Assembly: GCF_037392515.1 (NCBI RefSeq)
Contig: NC_090288.1
Location: forward strand, 9,341,969-9,405,968
From: Haliotis asinina
Lineage: Eukaryota; Mollusca; Gastropoda; Lepetellida; Haliotidae
Length of the DNA: 64,000 bases
Direction: 5' to 3'
Below, one piece after another: positions 12,701 through 21,775 of the stretch (its first letter is position 1; every line of letters begins with the position of its first letter). Under the pieces are notes generated by a model, which was not told the DNA's origin, searched no databases, and was given only the letters and a program-made list of their open reading frames with translations. The position numbers were made by a program, and so were the translations under genes.

Positions 12701-15700
12701 GTGCGTCTCGTTCTGCGACCACAGGCCCGAGACTGACTGACTGCCCAGTACACCCCCCCACCCCGTGAGGGAGGCGTCTGTCTGAATTGAGAGATCTGGT
12801 AAGGGAGCGTCCAGGGGCAGTCCCCTGGATAGATTCCCTACCACTGTCCACCACCGTAAATGAGGAAGTAACCACCCCGGAGCATGGAGCATTGTCTCGT
12901 AGCTCTGGGAATGAGACCACATCCGAGCCAAGGCGTACTGAATGGGCCGCATCCTCAACAGCGCTCTCCAAACGATGTCCACTGTCGCCGCCATGTTGCC
13001 TAGCAACTGGAGCCAAGTCCGAGCTGTGGCCGAGGGGGACTCGAGAAATTGTAGAACAACTCTCTGAACTTTGGAGATTCGATCCGGAGATAGGGAGACC
13101 AAGCCTCGCGCTGTCTCGAATCGTGCGCCTAAGAAGATCAGATCCTGTGTGGGAACGAGTTCTGATTTCTGTAGATTGATAATCCAACCCAACTTGGTGA
13201 GAATACACATGACTGCAAACGTCGCGTCTCGACTCAAGTGAGCGGCAAGTGCCCGAAGGAGCCAGTCGTCCAGGTACGGATGACAACACCTGCCCTGTGA
13301 CCTGGCCACTTGCGCTGGGATTAGCATAAGCTTGGTGAACACCCTCGGAGCCGTAGCGATGCCGAAGGGAAGCACCCGAAACTGATAGCATACCCCGTCG
13401 AAGGAAAACCGGAGGTACTTCCTGAACTGGGGATGCATGGGAATGTGCAGGTATGCATCCTTGAGATCGATGGACGTAAACCAATCGCCTCTTTCTACAG
13501 ATGAGATCACCGACCTCAGTGTCTCCACCTTGAATGAAGGGACCTGCAACAATTTGTTCAGACCTTTTAGATTTAGAATAGGTCTGAACCCTCCGTCCTT
13601 TTTGGGAACTAGGAAATAAGTGGAATAAAACCCCTCTTGTTCCTGTCCCCTCGGAACCACCTCGATGGCCGCCTTGACCAGTAATAGCGGACGCCGATCT
13701 CCTGACGGAGACCAGACATCGCGTCCGAAATGAGTGTGTGGACCGAAGCCATTTGCTGCTGTAAAAGATTGGTTAGCATATCAAGGGTTAAGGGTTGTGA
13801 TGGTTGAGACGGAGGTGCACTGGATGAAGTGGAAGCCACCGCCGGGGGTGGGGGCGACTGTACACTTCGCTGATTTGGAAGATTTCCCCCCCGCCGAAGA
13901 ACCCTTCTTTTTCTCCCCTTTAGCTTTTTTTGAGGGTGGCTCCTGGGCCCAAATGTCACCCCCCGCCTGAATCAGAGACCGATAGAATATAAGGTCTGCG
14001 TGCCTAGTCTTTATGGCCCTGGGTGAAAACCCCTGGCAAATAGCACACCCCTGGTCGTCATGTGCGTCTTCAGCTAGGCACCTGAGGCAGGACGTGTGTG
14101 AATCTTGGGGAGGCAGCATGGCGCTGCATGTTGAGCATCCTTTAAACTGGAAAAAACAGAACCAAGCTATGTAGTAGCAAGGTCCGTAAATCCACTAAGC
14201 ACACATACTTTTTACAGAGAAAAATAAAACGCACAGGCGATATCTAATCTGAAAAAAATAGCAGCTATTATACTGAACAGTATGAATAGCCCCCAATGCG
14301 CCTAAGTAGAGAAGCCATAAAGGATACTATACTAAAACATACCAATTGCAAGCAAAGGAAAAATCCATAATCACCCCATAGCAATAGAATCCACGCCTAA
14401 TTTTCTAATTAACAAGGCTGGAAACATTAACCATGCGGAACATGCTGACCGCCATCTTGTCAGCCACATGGCTGAAAGACGCGGACACCACGTAAAGTTA
14501 CAACATTTCATGAATGAAAAGGTCTAACCTATGAATTCCTAATAGCGCCCGTGCATAAAAAAGGAACCATACATACAGAGTTAGAAGTCTTCTCACTCAT
14601 AGTTATCCGTAAGCTTTGACAGTACTTGTGTCTTTGTGCTGGACGTCTGTCTCGTATGACGACAGTATGAAAAGTGAGGTGCGAGGTTCGCGGCGGGAGT
14701 TACCTGCTCTTGGCTGTCAAGGGGCCCAGGTAGGGGCCCTGTAGGGGTGGTCTCACAAGACAAAACGAGTTTTTTGTTTTGTAAAATATTTATTCAATAT
14801 TGTTACAACTGTCGTAGGCATTTTAAAATGGACATTTTAATGCTATATATGTACCCCAAAGAGGACTTCTTCTGAAAAAGAATTGTCTGTATGATTTCCC
14901 AAAAAATCCTTTGCAAACCTTCGCAGTTGCGACTGCTACCTTTCTCAACACCGACAAGCTCGGCCATAACGGCAGTCTAGGGTATAGTAGAGACTTATTG
15001 GAATGTATACCCTGGAGATATCGAGGATGGGCCTCCTCCCACACAGCACTGAAGTGATTGTAAGGTCAAATAGTCAACATGTCTGCAATGTTAAAGGCCA
15101 CATGCAACCCTAAAAGCAAACATAACTAAATCACAATTAGCACTCATTTATGACATCTAATTTACACTGGTGATTGTGAAAAAAGAAATGAACAAAATTA
15201 CAAGCATACAATCTCAAATCAAAAGTGCAATACTTTGTACTTGGGTTTACTGCAGTCGAAACGAAGCACCTGGAAGACTGAACCCAGTTAGAGTGGGCAG
15301 GCATGCACTAAATGTAAAAAAGACTTTTCATTGGCCTTTACATTTGCCGATGTGCTGAGATCTTATTGTGTGTATATAGAGATGATCTGTTTGAATGGCG
15401 TTTTAGAAGTATGGTGCGCAATAAGAAAGTAACGTTTTTTCATGGATAACAACCTTTTTCGACATGGATTCATATACCGTTGTCAAGCAAAAGTGACAAC
15501 GGCATAAGAATCCATAGTGAAACGTTGTGTCATATACAATAGAAGAAATTATCCATAAATAATGTACATAGAGATTTTAGACTTTGTAAATACATGTTCT
15601 CTGGATTTCTCAACAAATACTGAACTGGTGAACTAGAAATTGCTGTTTGTGAAAGTACAAAGCAGAACTTGAAACTAACAACATGAGTTTGCACCAGTTT

Positions 15701-18700
15701 CTGCCCAATCCAGTCATCCGAGAAAAATGGATGCAATTTGTTTTCAACACACATACAACATAATTTTCTATGAAGATATGTTTTAAAACATTTCAGTTTT
15801 CAAACTGAACAATTTTTAGCAATGAAATTAGTATTTCTAATGCTACACTTTCTTGAAATCTGAAAGCATGGAACCATTGCATTTCTGTCACTGTGCAGGC
15901 CCAAGATGATCACAATCACAAGAAACATCTCTTGTTCTCAGACATTTTTCAAGTCCATACTGAAAGTTATCAGAATCTGCAAAGTTGTGTTTTGTATTGC
16001 ATGTGACCTTTAAAGAATGGGGGTTAGGGTTAGCCTTAGGAAAGGTTGCTTCATGAAAGGAGCCCCTGCTTAACTATTTACCAGATAAGAATATAAAGAG
16101 AGTTATCTCCCATGGGTTTGCACCTACTGTTCCTAGTAATCACTTTCACAGCATGTATTGTGAGATATTGGGGACTGCACTTATCTCCAATTCTTTCATG
16201 TGAAAAAATTACAGAGGGTAATAAAAGGAACAGTTAATCAAAAACGTAAATATTCCCAAGATGATGAGATGAACAAGCATGTGAAAACAATATCCTCAAT
16301 ATTCTGTTGTGCTTTTAAGAATATTATTTGGGTATAATAGTGAGAGTGATTTCAGGAAGGGAGACAACTCTATACCTGTCTCTGACATTGACGTCGGCCC
16401 CTGCTTCAACAAGAATCTGCACACACTCCAGGATGGAGCCATTGACCTCTCGATTAGATGAACAGGCAGACATTAACACAGTGTAGAAATCTGAAAAATA
16501 ACCATGTCATGTACAGCATTGTTTGCTTGTTTTGTTAGTGCTGCTAAATGCATAATTTTTCTATAGCAATATGATAACAACTGTATAAAGTGTTGTCACT
16601 ATGGCAACATAATCCCTCGTAGCATCTTATCAAATCAAACTTAAAAAGTAATGAAAGTGTAGATTATAGTTTAAGATGGGGTTAAATGTCAACAAAAATA
16701 TGACCAGTCAACTTCTTTTGATGTCTTGCTGTGTAGTTGTTTGAACACACAAATAAATCTGAGACTCAGTTTGACCTTGACATGAATGCCATGGTGTATG
16801 AAATGTGCAAAAATAGTAATAAACAAATTACTTATAAAGATACATTCAAGAGAAGTCTTGAAAGTCTTTGAAGAAAATCCAGTGAACCTGTACTTGAGAT
16901 TTCTTGCTGACAATCTTAACATGCAGGTGAATATGCTTAAATCTTTTAAGTGTCACCATGACCTTGAAAATTATGTCAAGGTCTCCAAACTCAACTGTGC
17001 CCTAAACCTTGACTAGACGAAACTTGGTGTCAAATATACAGAAATTCCAGTGAATGGTTCTTGATGTATCTGGCTGACATGCACAACATGCATGTCAAGA
17101 TGCTGAAATCTTCAAAGTGACAATGTGAGCTTGAAAATTACATGATGATCACCAAAATCGATGGACTCTCCCGCGTTCCTAGATGAAGTGTGGTGTCACA
17201 TATGAAGAAAATCGAGTGAATGGTTCTTGAAATAGGTCACCGACAAGGGTAAAACATTTAAGTTCCCTTGTGACCATGAAATGATAGTCAAGGTCACCAA
17301 ACCTGACTGAGACCTTTTTCATACTATGATGAACCAAGGTACCAGATATAAAATGAATCTAGGCAAAGGATATTCCAATTTGTATGTGTAACGGAAGGAT
17401 TGACTCTAATGTATCCTCTGCTTTGCACAAAGCGTGCAGGGGCAGAAGTAAGGAGACAACTCTGGACACAAGTTGCCAAGCAGAAAAACTCAGTTCATGA
17501 ACAGACGATCTTTTGTGGCTACAGCTAAACGTTTTTGACAAGATACATCTCACATGTTTTTTATGTTTTCACATGTTCATACATACACAGACATCATACA
17601 AACAATGAAGTCAAAAACATGGTCTTTTCATGCAGACTTAAAGATAAACAAGGCTTGTCTAGTGCTTATGATTCTTAAACAGTCTGCTGTGAGTCATGAA
17701 GACGGTCTTCACAGACTTGTTTGATATCCAGATAAAAAATGAACATTTCAATAGTTCAGCAATGCTACTGGAAAAGAAATGTACCTTTATCAAAGTTTGG
17801 ATCGGCTCCTTTGTCTAGCAGTAATCTCACAAGTTTGGGATTGGCTGAATTGGCAGCATACATGAGGGCAGTCCACCCACATTTCAATATTTCATCTACG
17901 TTCATTCCTGAAACATTATCACAAGAAAAGACAACAGAATGAATATCAACTTGAAATTGACAAAACACTACATACAGGATTTGGTTCAGTATTTTAGTCA
18001 TATATATCACTGACTGCCAGCGTAATGATGAAGGAAAGTCCCAAGTGATGCAAATATCAGCCAGGAAGTTCAAAGTTTATGTTTGCTGAAACGTCTGTAT
18101 ACAACTTGCATACATGAATTTATTTGTAGCATAATGTCACATTCAGCAATATTTCAGCCATATGACATTTAGGAGATAAACATCATGTGGTGGCCAATTT
18201 CCGGGTGTCATTGAGTATTTGAAGCACGGGAATGCATTTGGAACCGACGGCGTCAGTCAGAGGTTTCAAATGAAATATTCCCGTGCTTCAAATACTCAAT
18301 AACACCCGGAAATTGGCCAACACATGATGTTTATCGACATTGTAAACACAAAAGTAAACTAAAGGGTTTTACTGTTTGCACTCGTTTACATCGAGAACGA
18401 GTACAGCAGTGAAGTGTCATCAGCTGGCCGTTTTAGCTGGTTCCGATGTGGAGTTGCTCATTTGTGACGTCATTCTAACTTTACGTCACAATATGATTTG
18501 AATGACGTCACCACTGTTGATGACGTAACAAAACAATTGTTTGCGAGGTTTCTACGTATCAGTACGCAGTAAATAGTCTTGCAGTTTCCGGGAATCTAAT
18601 ACCATTTGATCATGTTTTTCAGCCAATCAGATTACAGAACACAGTGACTTTTGGTTTACAATTGCCTATAACCACATGAGTCTGGCCAAGATATTTTATG

Positions 18701-21578
18701 AATTAATCCTTTAAAAGTTTAAGGATCATTACAGATCCCTTTTTCAGGCGAAGTGGAAACATTATGTGGAAAGAATAAAGAAGCTTAAATTTATAAAATA
18801 TCTTGGTCATCAACAACAAGTTCTAAATGCTGCTGAACGACATTACATGAGTCTGGATCTGAAAATCCAGTAAGTGATAATATATACAACAATGCATGCT
18901 GTTAAACAAGTCATCTGATCTACTACAACCAGTAACAGAGCTTGTGTTCGAATCCCAGATGGGACTCAACTTTAAAAAAAAAGTACTAGAAAGTGTAATG
19001 GCATTGTGTGATCATACTACAACTAGGTTGATAGGAACCCATTGTAACCTGTACTCATGTGTACTTGAGAGTACAAATAATCACACATGGAAATACTTTA
19101 TTAGAGCCTGACATTATTTTCATGGCTGTTCAGCATTCACTAACCCTGTTGCAGACACTGTTCTACTACATCAGTGTGGCCCCTCATGGCTGCTGCCTGG
19201 AAGTCATCCTTCGATCGCATGTCCTTCTTCGGCATATGTGAAGAAAGGGGGACACCAAACCCATTTTGAAGGTGCCTCTGGATGTGAAAAATTGGGTCTT
19301 TGTTAATGTATTGAAATTTACTGGCATGATAAATGGATTTACTTGAACCTAAACATTTATCAGTTTGAAGGAGCATTCTTCTCAAATCTTTACAGATTTA
19401 AGACTTTAGTGACTTAAGAATTCAGCCCAGAACATTTCATGATACATTCAATAATCATCATACTGATTATCAGGGCTCCAATGATTCGGTTTGATTCATC
19501 AAAAATTAAATCTGACATCACAGTTTTAATTTTTGAAAACAAATATCACTATTTTGATATTTTAATACCTATTTATATTATTTCCACACAGCCAAAACGA
19601 ACTTATAAAGCTGTCTGGGGCACTTTTGAGCACAAGGTGTTATTATTTCATAGCCATATCATAATAGACACAAAGCACTGCCATCAAACACATTCCATGA
19701 ATCGGATTGTTATGACTGTTGCACTGTCAAATTTTATAGCACCCAAGTTACTTTGGGATTTCCTGGGGTAAATTATCAACGAATAGATCGTCATCGACTT
19801 TAGACTTTACCACGAATAGAGATAGCGATCACAACTATGGTAGAACTGACATTTCATGTAACTGTCGGAAGGCTCCATAAGAAACCTCGTAAAAAGCGTT
19901 CATGTTGTTATCCCCATAATTATGATAATATCAGGACCCGTGAAGGCCCCTGGAAGAAAAGGCCTTCAGCAACCCATGCTTGCCATACAAGGGGACTGTG
20001 CTTGTCGTAAGAGGCGACTAACGGGATCGGGTGGTCAGGCTTGCTGCACAGGAACCCGATACCGCACTGTAGGTTAAACATTGACCATAGATATACACTC
20101 ATGTCATATATATTAATAGAGTAAAGGAGCAGCAGCTGCCATATTGGATTGTCGCGCAGACATTGACTTGTTCCGATTTCAAGCTGAAATGTAAGCTAAG
20201 AATTCGGTGACATTCAAAACTATGCACACATACCTCTCAATTGTACTTGTCCCCATACATCCTGCCTGATTTCCACGACATAACACCCATTTTACTAACT
20301 TTAATATGTCCTCAAATTCGAAAATCAAATTTAGGGAGTAGTGCACTTTACTGGGCGCGCTTTTTCCGATTTTTTTTGGTTGTGCTGGCGGGGCTCGAAC
20401 GCTCTCAGCAGGGGTCGTGGGATTCCAACTGGCGCTAATTAGTCTAATTAGCGGACACGCTACCTCGGGACCACCGGTGCGATCACAGTTAGCTAGTGCT
20501 CGTTTAATGGGTCATTACCCCACTAGCTCTGCGCATGCGCCGTGAATGAAAACAAACTATTATAGTTTGTTTTCATTTACTGCGCATGCGCAGAGCTAGG
20601 CCCCGCCTACCCATTCATCAAAGCGAGAAGCCACACCTAGGCATTGTTTTCAAGATGTTGTGCAGCCAATCCAGCGAAGCTATGATATATGATGACGTTT
20701 ATCGTTTGACTTTCGATTCATGGATGGATATATGGATGTAATCGCATCTAAGGTAAGCCAACCCTAACCTTTACTCACTAACCCTGAGGATCTAGAAGGG
20801 GGGGTCCCTAACCCTAAGGATCTAGAAGGGGGGTCCCTAACCCTAAGGATCTAGAAGGGGGGTCCCTAAGCCTAAGGATCTAGAAGGGGGGGTCCCTAAC
20901 CCTAAGCATCTAGAAGGGGGGTCCCTAACCCTAAGGATCTAGAAGGGGGTCCCTAACCCTAAGTATACATCAGCGCGGTAAAGTGAGACAGTTCAGTAGC
21001 TCTACATCGTGCTATCACTATAGCGCGCTCATTAGCGAGCGCTCAGCAGTCCCGGGTCGCGCGCCCGGTAAACTGCACTCTAGCCCAAATTTACTTACGT
21101 TCAGCGGACCAATGAGATTGCTCGAAAGGTTGCGAGTGCGGGATAACGTTCACCCCAGAGGTGTTTTGGTTTGATTTTCGAATTTGCGATATTGGGTTCC
21201 CGTGGCTTGCTGACTTGGTTGCCACATGTCATCGGTTCAAAATTACGCAGATCGATGCTCATGTTGTTGATCACTGGGTTGTTTGGTCCAGACTCGATTA
21301 TTTACAGACCGCCGACATATAGCTGGAATATTGCTGAGTACGGCATAAAACAAAACTCACTCACTCACTGATCCTATCAGTTGATGATAAGATAACGACA
21401 TTACGTATATCAGAATATTGTCATCAACTTCACTTACTCGATTCGTATTACTTGTGGGTCCCTTTTCGACTGGTCCAAGGAGCCTTGGCTTTTCATCAAA
21501 CTGCACGTCTTCATTTCCTAGCATGAAATCATCTTCATCGAAGTCATCTTCTTCTCCTGCAGCACTGAACAACGCCAT
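636..21578 (-). CDS. ASZ1: ASZ1/GASZ: ankyrin-repeat, SAM and membrane-anchor piRNA-pathway protein
   Basis: In vertebrates and flies GASZ sits on the mitochondrial outer membrane of germ cells and scaffolds piRNA biogenesis. Coding exons read on the minus strand: 21578-21438 (MALFSAAGEEDDFDEDDF, acidic N-terminus), 19277-19145, 17907-17785 (ankyrin, CGWTALMYAANSANPKLVRL), 16490-16376 (ankyrin, ACSSNREVNGSILECVQIL), 9588-9477 (ankyrin, PLMCAAREGHVTIMEYLIG), 8479-8354 (ankyrin, ALSWAASKGHMKAVKLLLD), 8025-7864 (linker), 7165 or 7178 to 7043 and 6681-6566 (SAM domain, YGELEVFLYGLEVGHLIPLF), 3975-3855 (helical, AMAMVANISKHLRYIG), 1028-924, and a probable membrane exon ending at 636. The order and residues match human GASZ throughout. 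Splice phases agree from the start codon to 1028-924 except at the exon 7/8 junction, where either GACAA|gtcagt with acag|CCC or TCA|gtaaat with gatgag|CGG restores frame. The start is the first ATG of the conserved acidic exon. Length would be about 500 residues against 475 in human. The introns hold a DIRS element, MITEs and a large minisatellite. Confidence 0.88.
1575..1810. repeat. Degenerate short tandem repeat in an ASZ1 intron
   Basis: Roughly seven irregular units of about 30-36 bp built on TTGTCTTGATGACCATTGTG and GACACAAA. The units differ in length and base content, so the array is old or was never homogeneous. It lies between the exon at 3975-3855 and the exon at 1028-924. Confidence 0.7.
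1955..3800. repeat. 34-bp minisatellite (about 54 units) next to an ASZ1 exon
   Basis: Units of 34 bp built on GGATCTACCTTGGCATCT plus TTGGAGAAGCAATA run for about 1.8 kb; spacing of the GGATCT motif is 34 bp (for example 2467 to 2501). The array sits directly downstream, in gene direction, of the ASZ1 exon ending at 3855. The unit resembles that exon's end and donor: the plus-strand TTACCCGGGCATCATTGAG at 3851-3869 aligns with the unit's CTACCTTGGCATCTTTGGAG, and a variant near 2010-2025 keeps CCGGGCATCAT exactly. On the gene strand each unit reads TGCCAAG|gtagat, a fair 5' splice site. Open frames across it are by-products of the repeat. Confidence 0.93.
4108..4172 (-). mobile_element. SINE fragment (abalone-type 3' end)
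   Basis: This has the family's tail region in reverse, GTTTTACGCCACACTCAGCA followed by ATCCAGCTTTATGGCGGC. The 5' part is missing. Confidence 0.7.
5053..5114. repeat. GAGT tetranucleotide microsatellite
   Basis: About fifteen GAGT/GTGA units. Such runs are the reverse of the (ACTC)n tail of the local SINE family, whose fragment follows at 5150-5340. Confidence 0.95.
5150..5340 (-). mobile_element. SINE copy, reverse orientation
   Basis: It contains GAGTTTAGGTTTATGCCACA, TTCCAGCTATATGGCAGC, a diverged central part and CTGACCACCTGATC, in the order expected for the reverse of the copy at 60387-60629. Confidence 0.75.
7436..7760 (-). mobile_element. tRNA-derived SINE copy, reverse orientation, interrupted
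   Basis: Read in reverse it starts with a tRNA-like head (AACCTTGTGGTCAAAGCG as A box region, GGTTCGATTCCCC as B box, 7690-7760) and ends with TTGCTAAAAACGATGTAAAA and a GTGAGT tail near 7440. About 130 bp of unrelated sequence (around 7550-7680) splits the body. Confidence 0.65.
8110..8250 (+). mobile_element. SINE fragment, plus orientation
   Basis: This is the 3' half of the abalone-type SINE: TGTTGATCACTGGATTGTCT, then AATATTGCTGAGTGTGATGT and an ACTCAC tail. It lies in an ASZ1 intron. Confidence 0.75.
8605..8935. repeat. 162-bp tandem duplication in an ASZ1 intron
   Basis: Two adjacent copies with ACTCACATACTCGGACTGCA at about 8650 and 8812. They share ACCCAATTACCCGGAAGGCT and differ by scattered substitutions. 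Confidence 0.9.
10103..14883 (-). mobile_element. DIRS-type tyrosine-recombinase retrotransposon
   Basis: Parts, read on the minus strand: right terminal inverted repeat (14672-14866), a gag-like region with a Cys/His cluster (about 13610-14119), reverse transcriptase and RNase H region (about 12080-13660), a tyrosine-recombinase region in an overlapping frame (within the 842-codon frame 10956-13484), then an internal complementary region (10381-10478) and the left inverted repeat (10144-10340). This is the standard DIRS layout. The inverted repeats are about 195 bp and almost identical, so the insertion looks young. The element looks whole or close to it, with at most a few breaks. It lies in ASZ1 intron 4 in gene orientation and interrupts a MITE. 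Confidence 0.93.
10381..10478. repeat. Internal complementary region of the DIRS element
   Basis: The first half is complementary to the left end of the element and the second half to the right end, joined head to head. DIRS elements are thought to use this region to form a circular intermediate. Its presence fixes the element ends at 10103 and 14883. Confidence 0.88.
15091..16013. mobile_element. TTAA-flanked MITE-like element in ASZ1 intron 4
   Basis: TTAA followed by AGGCCACATGCAA at the left, and TTGCATGTGACCT followed by TTAA at the right: 13-bp inverted ends with one mismatch and a TTAA duplication. TTAA targets are used by Kolobok and piggyBac transposons. The 900-bp interior has no transposase frame, so it would be non-autonomous. 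Confidence 0.72.
16770..17345. repeat. Three diverged units of a ~150-bp repeat
   Basis: The phrases AATCCAGTGAACCTGTACTT (16877), ATTCCAGTGAATGGTTCTTG (17043) and AATCGAGTGAATGGTTCTTG (17209) recur about 166 bp apart, each followed by a GCTGACA- or CCGACA-type stretch and a diverged AAAATT/TCAAGGTCACC region. No coding function is seen. Confidence 0.7.
18175..18335. repeat. Foldback element, 58-bp arms
   Basis: The left arm GATAAACATCATGTG...GTATTTGAAGCACGGGAAT pairs with the right arm ATTCCCGTGCTTCAAATACT...CATGATGTTTATC around a loop of about 45 bp. The following sequence to 18560 is rich in TGACGTCA/TGACGTAA-like motifs. Probably a non-autonomous DNA element; no clear target duplication was found. 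Confidence 0.8.
18935..19045 (+). mobile_element. 5'-truncated tRNA-derived SINE
   Basis: It begins at the B-box region (TTCGAATCCCAGATGGGACT) and continues with a body shared with the longer copy at 61705-61920, including AATGGCATTGTGT. Confidence 0.7.
19928..20062 (+). mobile_element. SINE 5' part
   Basis: Contains CAACCCATGCTTGCCATACA, AAGAGGCGACTAACGGGATC and GGGTGGTCAGGCTTGCTG, the 5' half of the abalone-type SINE. The 3' half is absent. Confidence 0.75.
20523..20599. promoter_or_regulatory. 77-bp hairpin with NRF-1-type palindromes (composite MITE)
   Basis: Arms of about 37 bp pair almost perfectly around an AT-rich tip. Each arm carries TGCGCATGCGC, matching the NRF-1 consensus YGCGCAYGCGCR exactly at 20581-20592 and at 11 of 12 bases at 20530-20541. 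It lies about 1.2 kb from the NDUFA12 start codon. Regulatory use is inferred, not shown. Confidence 0.6.
20757..20962. repeat. CCCTAA-containing 26-28 bp tandem array in the composite MITE
   Basis: About seven units of CCCTAACCCTAAGGATCTAG plus a G-run. The CCCTAA core equals the animal telomere repeat, but the unit is longer and lies inside a transposon, so this is not an interstitial telomere. The counterpart is at about 41890-42066. Confidence 0.9.
21205..21372 (+). mobile_element. SINE copy in ASZ1 intron 1
   Basis: Good match to the 60387 copy from GGCTTGCTGACTTGGTTGCC through GACTCGATTATTTACAGACC and GGAATATTGCTGAGTACGGC to an (ACTC)n tail. It ends only about 65 bp from the ASZ1 exon 1 donor at 21437. 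Confidence 0.85.
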
Positions 21579-21775
21579 CTTTAAAGTACAGGAACGGAGC
21601 AAATATTATTCAAGAAGCCCATTTATTAAAAACCTATTCTGGTGACCCTTTTTTCGATATGACTGATAACTATGTATGCAGCCACCTTGGAGATACATAT
21701 TTACATGTGATATTTCTAGTACAATCATGTAAATGAACCATGATTGTTCATTTGCTGCGGTACTACCTTTCCAAG
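21579..21775. promoter_or_regulatory. Shared ASZ1 / NDUFA12 intergenic region (bidirectional promoter)
   Basis: Only 197 bp separate the two divergent start codons, so both core promoters and 5' UTRs must lie here unless extra untranslated exons exist. No TATA box is obvious in a fitting position for either gene. That this is a bidirectional promoter is inferred from spacing. Confidence 0.65.

Larger units (their letters stand above)
9827..15029. mobile_element. Mutator-like foldback MITE, split by a DIRS insertion
   Basis: The two halves (9827 to about 10102 and about 14884-15029) match, in reverse, the intact copy at 38217-38730, including CCAATCACAACTCACTTTCG on the left and GCAAACCTTCGCAGTTGC on the right. 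Ends are CATCATCGTTATCTCC and GGAGATATCGAGGATG. The 9-bp flanks GGCCTCCTT (9818-9826) and GGCCTCCTC (15030-15038) look like a target-site duplication with one change, the size typical of Mutator-like elements. The DIRS element interrupts it, so the MITE is the older insertion. Confidence 0.85.
20334..21086. mobile_element. Composite MITE, copy 1 (ASZ1 intron 1)
   Basis: Ends are GGGAGTAGTGCACTTTAC and, inverted, GGGCTAGAGTGCAGTTTACC, each followed by GGGCGCGC. The 7-bp duplication AAATTTA flanks it (20327-20333 and 21087-21093). Inside, in order: a tRNA-like module on the minus strand (about 20385-20490, B box GTTCGAGCC), a 77-bp hairpin (20523-20599), and a CCCTAA-containing tandem array (about 20757-20962). 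An inverted second copy is at 41788-42488 and a short form at 22257-22448. No transposase frame. The superfamily is not certain; Dada and some P-like transposons make duplications of about this size. Confidence 0.88.

Noticed and set aside
10956-13484. 842-codon open frame as a host gene
   Set aside because: It lies inside a DIRS element and contains that element's tyrosine-recombinase region; part of it overlaps the reverse transcriptase frame.
20757-20962. Interstitial telomere
   Set aside because: CCCTAA occurs within a longer unit and the array is a module of a transposon with defined ends and target duplications.
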